Source of the DNA: JACDAN01 sp035535195
GTDB taxonomy: Bacteria > Actinomycetota > Thermoleophilia > Gaiellales > Gaiellaceae
Direction of reading: 5' to 3'
Assembly (NCBI GenBank): GCA_035535195.1
Contig: DATLQK010000026.1
Span: 1-64,000, forward strand
Length of the DNA stretch: 64,000 bases
The notes below the pieces were generated by a model. The model searched no databases. It was not told where the DNA came from and was given only the letters and a program-made list of their open reading frames with translations. Of the stretch, positions 55,509-62,680 are shown piece by piece (position 1 is the stretch's first letter; each line of letters opens with the position of its first letter). Both the position numbers and the translations under genes were made by a program.

Positions 55509-57503
55509 CTAGCGCCGCTTCTTCTTCGGCTTGCGGCAGCGGCCGAGCTTGTCCCCATGCTTCCGGTGCTTCTTCACGGCGCTCTTCACGACCTTGATCG
55601 TCCGCCCCCGGTGACAGAGCGTGACTTTGACGACCTTCTTCTTCGCGGGACGCGGCGCGGGCGGCCGAGGCGCCACTGGAGGCGGCGGCGGAGGCGGCGG
55701 GAGTGCCGGAGGTGGAGGCAGAGGCGGAGGAGGCGGCGGCGGAGCCGTCAGCGCGGTGAGTGCCTTGTCTGCGTTCAGCCGACCCGAGGTGGAGACCTCC
55801 GTCCCGAGTGCCGGCTTCACGTCGACCGAGCTCAGGAGCGCGTTTCGCACCTCGTCGACCGTGGCCGCCGGCTTCTTCGCCCACAGCAGCGCAGCCACGC
55901 CCGCGACATGCGGCGTGGCCATGGACGTCCCGGCGATGGAGTTGAAGTCGGACGCGTCGTAGCTGGTGCTGAGGCAGCGGACGGTGGCGTCGTCGACATG
56001 CACGCCCTCGTCGTTCACGGAGCCGTCGCTGCGGAGACCGAGGCGGAGGTACAGCGTCGCCGCCCCGTCGAACTCGGAGAGGCTGTCGTCGAACTCGAAC
56101 CAGGTGTCGGGATAGCCGATGGTCTCGCCACCCCAAATCGCCGCGTCAGAGAAGGTCGTCCCGTTCGTGGAGCCGCTGATCACGAAGTAGTCGAACGGCC
56201 ACCCCTCGGTCTGGAGCTTCATCCAGTACGCGATCTGGCAGCCGAACCGGCCCGACAGGTTGATCGGGTTCACGGTCTGGAACCAGTTGTTCGTACCGAG
56301 TGCGTACTGCGTCCCCGGCGAGTCGGTCACGCTCCAGGCGCCGAACAGCTTCGACTCCTGGGTCCTTGCCCAGGTGTTCGGCGTGCCGCCGGCAACCCAA
56401 GAGCCCGCTGCCTCGAACCCGTCGCTGAAGACCGAGTCATACGCCGGCCAGGTGCTGAGGATCTCGACACCCGGCGCCGCCAGATCGACGTTCGTCGTGC
56501 CGTAGTTCGAGAACGACGCGAGCACATCGTTCTCGTCCGTCGCCGCGACACAGATCAAGTTGGCAGCGGGGTAGTTGCACGGATAGGTCGGAACCGCGTC
56601 GTTGTTGTTCGCCGCGTTGCCGGCCGCTACGACGAAGAGCGTGTTCGGATGGCCCGAGATCGCGGCGCTCTCCGTCGACGAGAAGCATCCGAACCCCATG
56701 CAGCCGAGGCTCGCGTTGACGACCTTGGCGCCGTGCTCGACCGCCCAGACGTACCCATTCGTGACCGAGGCGGTCGTGCCGCTCCCGTTCGCGTCGAGCA
56801 CGCGGACCGGCATCAGGCTGACGTTCCAGTTGACGCCGCTCACACCTCCGGCGTTGTTTCCTTTCGCGCCGATCGTCCCGGCGACGTGCGTCCCGTGTCC
56901 GTTGAGGTCACGAGGGTCGTTGTCGTTCCCGATGAAGTCCCACCCGGACCCGCGCAGGACGTTGTCGACGAGCTCCGGATGGTCGTAGGCGATTCCTGTG
57001 TCCACGACGGCGACCACGACGTCCTTGCTGCCCGTCGTCTGCTCCCACGCCTCGGGCGCGTCGATGTCTGCGTCGGGCGTTCCGGCAACGGCGTCGATCT
57101 GCTGGCCCGTGTTGTTCAGGCCCCAGAGCTCGGCGAAGCGCGTGTCGTTCGGGATCCCCTGCGCGTGGTAGATCCGGTTCGGCTCCGCGTACTGGACGTC
57201 GGGCGTCGCCTCGAGCGCTCGAACCGCGGAGTCGACGGAGACGCCGTCCGGCAGCTCGAGGAGCTCTGCGCGGGGAACGAGCAGGAACTGCTTGCGCGTC
57301 GCGTCGATCGAGTTGACGACGGCGGCGCGCCCGGCCCGGTCGACACCCGCCCTGTAGCGGACGATCAGCTCGCCTGGCACGAACAGCGATTCCGAGTCGC
57401 CGCTAGTCAGTCCATGAGCGGGGCGAACGGCCCCCGAGGCGCCGGCGGCAGCGACCAGAAAGAGTGCGGCCCAGATCCCGATGAGCGCCGCAGCTTTGGC
57501 CAT
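55509..57503 (-). CDS. secreted subtilase with inserted beta domain and Cys/His basic tail
   Basis: 664 residues. Signal peptide, propeptide, then S8 with Asp (VAVVDTGIAYDHPE), His (NGHGTHVAG), Asn (AAGNAA) and Ser (AGTSMATPHVAG). A domain of about 150 residues (DSVFSDGFEAAGSWVAGGTP ... EGVHVDDATVRC), jelly-roll-like in pattern, sits between the Asn and Ser strands, which is unusual. A long Pro-rich linker leads to the tail TLCHRGRTIKV, KKHRKHGDKLGRC, KPKKKRR, matching the neighbour. The ATG at MAKAAALIG is chosen as the start; one further upstream is possible. Confidence 0.9.
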   Translation of the reverse strand: MAKAAALIGIWAALFLVAAAGASGAVRPAHGLTSGDSESLFVPGELIVRYRAGVDRAGRAAVVNSIDATRKQFLLVPRAELLELPDGVSVDSAVRALEATPDVQYAEPNRIYHAQGIPNDTRFAELWGLNNTGQQIDAVAGTPDADIDAPEAWEQTTGSKDVVVAVVDTGIAYDHPELVDNVLRGSGWDFIGNDNDPRDLNGHGTHVAGTIGAKGNNAGGVSGVNWNVSLMPVRVLDANGSGTTASVTNGYVWAVEHGAKVVNASLGCMGFGCFSSTESAAISGHPNTLFVVAAGNAANNNDAVPTYPCNYPAANLICVAATDENDVLASFSNYGTTNVDLAAPGVEILSTWPAYDSVFSDGFEAAGSWVAGGTPNTWARTQESKLFGAWSVTDSPGTQYALGTNNWFQTVNPINLSGRFGCQIAYWMKLQTEGWPFDYFVISGSTNGTTFSDAAIWGGETIGYPDTWFEFDDSLSEFDGAATLYLRLGLRSDGSVNDEGVHVDDATVRCLSTSYDASDFNSIAGTSMATPHVAGVAALLWAKKPAATVDEVRNALLSSVDVKPALGTEVSTSGRLNADKALTALTAPPPPPPPLPPPPALPPPPPPPPVAPRPPAPRPAKKKVVKVTLCHRGRTIKVVKSAVKKHRKHGDKLGRCRKPKKKRR

Positions 57504-57552
57504 CGACCGCCAGCCTGCCACCTTTTTTGGACGGTTCCAACCCGCCGATCGG

Positions 57553-57852
57553 CTAGGAAGGCTCTGCTTTTGGCGCCTGGTCGGCTGCGGCTGCGTAGGC
57601 CAGCTGAAGGTTCGCGACCACCTGGTTGAAGTCGCGCAGGACCTCGTCGGGCACATCGCCTTCGAGCGCCCCGAGCAGCGCGCGCATCCCCTCGATCGCG
57701 AGGCGCGCCTGGTCGAGGTCCCTCGTCGGCTCGTCGAGCTTCGCGAAGCCGAGCTGAGCCAGCGTCGCCGCGGTCGACAGAAGCAGGTCGGCGACCTTCA
57801 TGTTGCGGACCGCCTCCAGCAGCTCCTCGGTCGTTGGCTCCCTACCTTCCAA
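57553..57852 (-). CDS. DUF1844-like protein
   Basis: 99 residues, helical: VADLLLSTAATLAQLGFAKL then TRDLDQARLAIEGMRALLGA, the two-helix pattern of DUF1844. Function unknown in all members. It overlaps the ligase gene upstream by 11 bases, so the two are co-translated. Confidence 0.55.
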   Translation of the reverse strand: MEGREPTTEELLEAVRNMKVADLLLSTAATLAQLGFAKLDEPTRDLDQARLAIEGMRALLGALEGDVPDEVLRDFNQVVANLQLAYAAAADQAPKAEPS

Positions 57853-58999
57853 CGGCCTCCTTCGGGCGCACCTGCTCGGCGTAGATCTCCTCGAGCGTGG
57901 CGCCCTTCTCGTACCGCGCGATCTGCCGCTCGGCCGCGTTCTGCGCAGGCACGTTGAGGAACGGCGCGGCCCCGATCTCCTCCGCGACCGGCAGGGCCCA
58001 CTCGATCAGCTGCTCGATCCGCTTGCGCTTCTCCACGAGCTCGCCGGTCTCGAGGTCGATGAAGTCGCCGCCGAGTCCCCAGCGGATCGCGCGCCAGAAG
58101 TTCTCCTCGATCAGCCGGTGCGGCGGGAGCGGCAGCGGCTCGCCCTCGTCAAGCGCCCTGGCGGTGCGGGCGGCGAGGGCGTACATCAGCGCGGCGAGCG
58201 AGCGAGCCTCACCCAGGTCCGGCTGTGAGTCGCAGATGCGGATCTCGACTGTCGGGAAGGCCAGGTGCGGCCGGATGCTCCACCAGATCTGGGTGTGCTC
58301 GAGGATCGAGCCGGTGTCGTAGAGCAGGCGCACGTAGCGCTCGTACTCGTCCCAGCTGCCGTAGGCGTCCGGGATCCCGCAGCGCGGGAAGAGCTTCGTG
58401 AAGATCTCCGTTCGCGCGGAGTGCAGGTGCGTGAAGACGTTCTCAGTGAACGGCGAGCTCGCGGAGACGGCGAGCAGCTCGGGCAGCAGGTGCCGCATGT
58501 GGTCGCAGACGCGGATCGCCCGGTCGGCCCCGTTGACCGCGACATGCACGTGGAGCCCGAACGAGTTGTTCCGCCAGACGACCCAGCGAAGGTACTCGTC
58601 GTTCCGCCGGTAGTGCGGCGTGTCGATGATGCGCTGTTCCTGCCACGGGCTCCAAGGGTGCGTGCCCGTGCCGCCGAGCACGACACCGAGCTGGTCGGCG
58701 AGCGCACGGATCTGGTCACGCCGCTCGCTCATCCGCGACGCTGCCTCGGCGAAGCCCTCGCAGCGGCCGGTGCGGACTTCGACCTCGGATGCGATCAGCT
58801 CACCGACGAGATGCTCCTCGAGCTCAGTGCCTCGTGCCGCCGCCTCCAGCTCCTCGAAGCGGTTCGTCAGCGAGAGCGTCTCCGGCTCGAGGATCGCGAA
58901 CTCCTCCTCGACGGCAACGGTGAAGTCCTCGGTCGTCTCGAATGCGTCGCGCGCCGCCCGGAGCTGCTCCTCCGGGGCGAGCCGCTGCTCGTCGCCCAT
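57842..58999 (-). CDS. YbdK-type carboxylate-amine ligase (GCS2 family)
   Basis: 385 residues of the GCS2/YbdK glutamate-cysteine ligase-like family, ATP-grasp-like in chemistry but of its own fold: AVEEEFAILEPETLSLTNRF at the start, SEVEVRTGRC, NNSFGLHVHVAVNGADRAIR, and PTVEIRICDSQPDLGEARSL. Members join glutamate to cysteine or a related amine, some only weakly. It lies 12 bases after the glycosyltransferase and next to glutaredoxin and rex, which suggests a thiol or redox role; no gshB follows. Substrate unproven. Confidence 0.85.
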   Translation of the reverse strand: MGDEQRLAPEEQLRAARDAFETTEDFTVAVEEEFAILEPETLSLTNRFEELEAAARGTELEEHLVGELIASEVEVRTGRCEGFAEAASRMSERRDQIRALADQLGVVLGGTGTHPWSPWQEQRIIDTPHYRRNDEYLRWVVWRNNSFGLHVHVAVNGADRAIRVCDHMRHLLPELLAVSASSPFTENVFTHLHSARTEIFTKLFPRCGIPDAYGSWDEYERYVRLLYDTGSILEHTQIWWSIRPHLAFPTVEIRICDSQPDLGEARSLAALMYALAARTARALDEGEPLPLPPHRLIEENFWRAIRWGLGGDFIDLETGELVEKRKRIEQLIEWALPVAEEIGAAPFLNVPAQNAAERQIARYEKGATLEEIYAEQVRPKEAVGR

Positions 59000-59011
59000 A
59001 GGCGCAGAAGG

Positions 59012-60238
59012 TTACGTAAAGGGTTCGAGCAGACGATCGGCGACATGGGCCCACGACCAGCGCTCCTCGGCCACGCGCCTGGCCGTCTCCGCCAAGCGCG
59101 TACGCTCGTCCGCAGGGAGCGCCAGCGTCCCTCGCAGCTTCGCCGTGAGGTCGGCGACGTTCCCCGACTCGAACCCGGCCGGGACGCCTGCGTCCTCCAG
59201 CGCCTCCGCGATCTCGGCCAGGCCCGAGTGGCGGGCGACGAGCGGGAGCGAACCACCCGCCGCTGCCTCCGCCGCGACCATCCCAAAGGCCTCGGGGAAG
59301 ATCGAGGGGACGACGGTGACGTCGGCGAGCGGGATCAGGTGCACCAGATGCCGGTGGTCGAGCGGGCCGGTGAAGAGCACGCTGTCGCCGGCCATCCGCT
59401 CCAGCTCCGCGCGGTAGTCGCCGAAGCCGACGACGACGGCACGGGAGTCGACGTCGCGGAGGGCCTCGAGCAGGAGCTGGACGCCCTTGTTCCGCAGGAG
59501 CTTGCCGAAGTACAGGACGGTCGGCTCGACGCCCGCCAAGAACTCGGCGAGATGCTCCGCGTTCCCCTCGTCCGGGAGGCGCTCGGACCGATTGCCGGGG
59601 TTGGGCGGATCCCGCCGGGCCTCGGCCACGAGCTCCCTGAGGGCCTGCTCACGCGGCTCGGGCCGGAACGCCTCGACGTCGACCCCCGGCGGAACCTCGT
59701 GCACGCGGTCGATGTGGCCCACGACCTCCTCGAGGACGTGACGGATGTGCTCGGAGCCGACGAAGACCGCCTTCGCCGCGCGGAGCGACTCGCGCCCCCA
59801 GGCGGAGAGGTCGGCGTTGCCGCGCATGGCGTACTCGAGCTCGGACCCGTGTGCCTTCACGGCGAACGGCAGCCCGCTCGCGGTTCCGACAGGCCCGCCG
59901 AGCAGGACGTGGTTCGCGAACACGAGGTCGGCCGGCGCGAGCTCGCGCAGCGCGGCCGCGTTCGCTGCGACGAACCGGTCCCGTTCCTCGTCGGTCAGCT
60001 CCGGCAGCAGCTTGACCTCGAGGCCCTCGTACCGGTCCAGCACGAACACCGGGAGCAGGCCGCCGATGTCCGGCCGCACGGTCTGCGCGCCGCCGAGGTC
60101 GTACTGCTCGGGCTGCGGCTCCTGGCTCACGACGACGACGTCGTGCCCCGCGCGGCTCCACTCGCGCGCGACAGCGCGGGTGTAGACGTTCGAGCCGGTC
60201 CCTCCGAGGAGGTACCCGTGCCAGAGGAGGATGCGCAT
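59012..60238 (-). CDS. GT4 family glycosyltransferase
   Basis: 408 residues, GT-B fold. N-terminal Rossmann domain starts MRILLWHGYLLGGTGSNVYT, with a donor-binding glycine loop; the C-terminal domain holds VLYFGKLLRNKGVQLLLEAL and PEAFGMVAAEAAAGG, the E-x7-E type motif of GT4. It transfers a sugar from a nucleotide donor to an unknown acceptor. It is distinct from MshA by loop sequence, though placement before a GCS2-type ligase is curious. No other cell-wall genes are adjacent. Confidence 0.85.
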   Translation of the reverse strand: MRILLWHGYLLGGTGSNVYTRAVAREWSRAGHDVVVVSQEPQPEQYDLGGAQTVRPDIGGLLPVFVLDRYEGLEVKLLPELTDEERDRFVAANAAALRELAPADLVFANHVLLGGPVGTASGLPFAVKAHGSELEYAMRGNADLSAWGRESLRAAKAVFVGSEHIRHVLEEVVGHIDRVHEVPPGVDVEAFRPEPREQALRELVAEARRDPPNPGNRSERLPDEGNAEHLAEFLAGVEPTVLYFGKLLRNKGVQLLLEALRDVDSRAVVVGFGDYRAELERMAGDSVLFTGPLDHRHLVHLIPLADVTVVPSIFPEAFGMVAAEAAAGGSLPLVARHSGLAEIAEALEDAGVPAGFESGNVADLTAKLRGTLALPADERTRLAETARRVAEERWSWAHVADRLLEPFT

Positions 60239-60286
60239 AGGGGCGCGATTTCACCAGAACCGGTGAAGCGCGTCTGCGCTTTCGGC

Positions 60287-60937
60287 CTACGCCAGGTGGA
60301 AGTAGAGCGCGTAGAGCAGCTCGACGGCCGGGTTGCTCGTGTGCACGGCGACGTCGGAGGGAACGTCGAGGAGGGCTTCGGAGTAGTTGAAGATGATCCG
60401 CACGCCGGCGTCGACGAGGTCGTCGGCCGCGGACTGCGCGTTGTCGGCGGGGACTGCGAGCACGCCGACGACGATATTCTTCTCGCGCACGGCGTCGCGG
60501 AGCCCGCCGTAGTCGTCGACCGGAACATTGCCGACGCTCCGCCCCACCTTGTCGGGATCCTTGTCGAACACGGCCGCGATGTTGATCCCGTGCTCGGCGA
60601 AGATCGGCGAGCTCGCGATCGCCTCGCCGAGGCGCCCGGCGCCGACCAGCGCGATGTTGTGCTGGCCCTGGGTCCGAAGGATGCGGCGAATCTCGCCGAG
60701 CAGCCCGTCGACGCTGTAGCCGACGCCCCGCTTGCCGAATTTCCCGAACGCAGAGAGGTCGCGGCGAATCTGCGTCGCGTTGATGTTCGTGTAGTCCGAG
60801 ATCTCCTGGGAGGAGATCCGGTCCTTGCCCATCTTCCGCGCCTGCGTGAGCACCTGGAGATAGCGGCTCAGCCTCGCCGCCACACCGACCGTCAGACGCT
60901 CTGGGACCCCGCTCTGCGGTGGAGCTTGTAACACCAC
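60287..60937 (-). CDS. rex: redox-sensing repressor Rex
   Basis: 216 residues. Winged helix (about 20-90: RISSQEISDYTNINATQIRR, DLSAFGKFGKRGVGYSVDGL), then a Rossmann NAD(H) domain with ALVGAGRLGEAI and FDKDPDKVG, and the domain-swapped C-terminal helix. Rex releases DNA when NADH rises and so controls respiration and fermentation genes. GTG start. Partial TTGT/ACAA and CACAA/TTGTG half-sites overlap its start and may be a self-operator. It follows the glutaredoxin gene. Confidence 0.93.
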   Translation of the reverse strand: MVLQAPPQSGVPERLTVGVAARLSRYLQVLTQARKMGKDRISSQEISDYTNINATQIRRDLSAFGKFGKRGVGYSVDGLLGEIRRILRTQGQHNIALVGAGRLGEAIASSPIFAEHGINIAAVFDKDPDKVGRSVGNVPVDDYGGLRDAVREKNIVVGVLAVPADNAQSAADDLVDAGVRIIFNYSEALLDVPSDVAVHTSNPAVELLYALYFHLA

Positions 60938-60949
60938 ACAAGCATTGTG
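60926..60949. promoter_or_regulatory. candidate Rex half-sites at the rex start
   Basis: TTGT, eight bases, ACAA (60926-60941) overlaps CACAA-GCA-TTGTG (60937-60949). Rex operators are built from TTGTGAA/TTCACAA halves; these match only partly. Confidence 0.3.
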
Positions 60950-60979
60950 CCTACCCCCATCAGTGCGCGGAGTAGGAAG

Positions 60980-61288
60980 TCACAAAGTCGCCTCGCCGGA
61001 GTGAGCTTGTGCGAGCTTTCTGCGGAGGGACTCCGGCTCGACGAAGAACGTGAACGCGCGCTCGCCGTCGATCTCGACGACGGGCAGCCACTCGCGGTAC
61101 TCGGCCTCGAGCGCCTCGTCCCCGGAGATGTCCACCTCACGAAGCTCGAACGGTTCCTCCGCCCGGACCCCGGCCAGCACGCGCTTCGCCGCCTCGCAGA
61201 GGTGGCAGCCCGGCGCCGAGTAGAGGACGACCTTCCGCGGCCTCTGGGGCGTCGCTGGTGGTTCGGGGCCGGAGGGCACAGTGCTCAT
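60980..61288 (-). CDS. glutaredoxin-like thiol-disulfide protein
   Basis: 102 residues, thioredoxin fold: VVLYSAPGCHLCEAAKRVL gives the CxxC active site (CHLC), then the cis-Pro strand LPVVEIDGERAF. It resembles the DUF836/glutaredoxin-2-like group. Electron donor unknown (mycothiol or thioredoxin reductase types are both possible). It is followed by rex and preceded by gdh across a gap with GC hairpins. Confidence 0.82.
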   Translation of the reverse strand: MSTVPSGPEPPATPQRPRKVVLYSAPGCHLCEAAKRVLAGVRAEEPFELREVDISGDEALEAEYREWLPVVEIDGERAFTFFVEPESLRRKLAQAHSGEATL

Positions 61289-61340
61289 GTAGCACGGGCC
61301 GGAGAGCCCCGGGCCGCCAGCGGCGTCAGGCGTCGGCGGA

Positions 61341-61357
61341 GCCGGGCTTCGCCCGGC
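61341..61357. terminator. GC hairpin between gdh and glutaredoxin
   Basis: GCCGGGC, TTC, GCCCGGC: a 7-bp perfect stem, with a second GCCGGCGCCGGC dyad beside it. It lies in the 97-base gap downstream of gdh and has no T-run; a probable terminator or barrier. Confidence 0.45.
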
Positions 61358-61385
61358 GGGAGCCGGCGCCGGCCAGTGGCCGCGG

Positions 61386-62660
61386 TTACGGGTACAGGCC
61401 GCGGGTCAACGTTGCCTCGGCAACCCGCTGGACAGCGAGGCCGTAGGCGGCGATCCGCATCGTCGTCGACTTCGACTCGTACGTCGCCCAGGTCTCGTGG
61501 AAGGCGCGGGAGGTGATGTCGTTCAGCCGCGCGTTCACCTCGTTCTCCTTCCAGAAGTACTCCTGGAGCCCCTGGACCCACTCGAAGTAGGAGACGACGA
61601 CGCCGCCGGCGTTGGCGAGCACGTCCGGGAGCAGCATCACCCCGCGGTCCTCGAGGATCTCGTCCGCGGCCGGCGTGGTCGGGCCGTTCGCCCCCTCGAC
61701 GATCAACATCGCCTTGATCTTGTCGGCGTTCTTGCGCGTGATCACCTGCTCCAGCGCGCACGGCGCCAGGACGTCGGCCTCGAGGAGCAGGAGCTCGTCG
61801 TTCGTAATCGACTCCGTGTCCTTCAGGCCCTCGAGGCGGCCCGTCTCCTGCTTGTGCGCCAGTGCCAGGTCGACGTCGATCCCGTTCGGGTTGTGGACGC
61901 CGCCGTTGGAGTCGGAGAGCGCGATCACCTTGGCGCCGTCCTCGGCGACGAACTTCGCGTAGTAGCTGCCGACGTTGCCGAACCCCTGAACCGCGACGCG
62001 CATGCCGTCGAGGCTGCGGTCCTGCTTCGCGACCGCCTCGCGCGTGCAGTAGTGCGCGCCGCGGGCCGTCGCCTCGAGGCGTCCGAGCGAACCGCCGAGG
62101 TTCAGCGGCTTCCCGGTGACGACGCCGAGCACCGAATGGCCCTTGTTCATCGAGTAGGTGTCGAAGATCCACGCCATCACGCGCGGGTCGGTCCCGACGT
62201 CGGGCGCCGGGATGTCCTTTTCCGGCCCGATCTCGTTGACGATCTCCGAGGTGAAGCGGCGCGTCATGCGCTCGAGCTCGCTCCGCGACAGCTGCTTCGG
62301 GTCGCACACGACCCCGCCCTTGGCGCCGCCGAACGGAATCCCCATCAGCGCGCACTTCCACGTCATCCACATCGCAAGCGCCTTGACCTCGTCGAGGGTG
62401 ACGTCCGGGTGGTACCGGATACCTCCCTTCGACGGCCCGCGCGCGATGTTGTGCGTGACGCGGTAGCCCTCGAAGACCTCGATCGTCTCGTTGTCCATGT
62501 AGACCGGGATCGAGACCGAGACCGCCTTCTTCGGCTGCTCGAGCACGCGGATCAGGTTCGGGTCGATCTGGAACGCGTCGGCGACCGTCTGAAGCTGCTG
62601 CTGCGCCAGCTCGAGCGGGTTTTCCTGGAGGTGCGAAATCGGCGGAGCGAGGATCGTCAC
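61386..62660 (-). CDS. glutamate dehydrogenase family protein
   Basis: 424 residues. Catalytic lysines in SKGGIRYHPDV and PFGGAKGGVVCDP, then the Rossmann domain VQGFGNVGSYYAKFVAEDGA with acidic selector in ALSDSNGG, and NAGGVVVSYFEWVQGLQEYFW, typical of hexameric NAD(P)-GDH of the GdhA/RocG group. It interconverts glutamate and 2-oxoglutarate plus ammonia. GxGxxG followed by Asp suggests NAD preference, but this is weak evidence. Single-gene unit near rex. Confidence 0.92.
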   Translation of the reverse strand: MTILAPPISHLQENPLELAQQQLQTVADAFQIDPNLIRVLEQPKKAVSVSIPVYMDNETIEVFEGYRVTHNIARGPSKGGIRYHPDVTLDEVKALAMWMTWKCALMGIPFGGAKGGVVCDPKQLSRSELERMTRRFTSEIVNEIGPEKDIPAPDVGTDPRVMAWIFDTYSMNKGHSVLGVVTGKPLNLGGSLGRLEATARGAHYCTREAVAKQDRSLDGMRVAVQGFGNVGSYYAKFVAEDGAKVIALSDSNGGVHNPNGIDVDLALAHKQETGRLEGLKDTESITNDELLLLEADVLAPCALEQVITRKNADKIKAMLIVEGANGPTTPAADEILEDRGVMLLPDVLANAGGVVVSYFEWVQGLQEYFWKENEVNARLNDITSRAFHETWATYESKSTTMRIAAYGLAVQRVAEATLTRGLYP

Positions 62661-62680
62661 GCGGCCCGCAGTATATGCGT

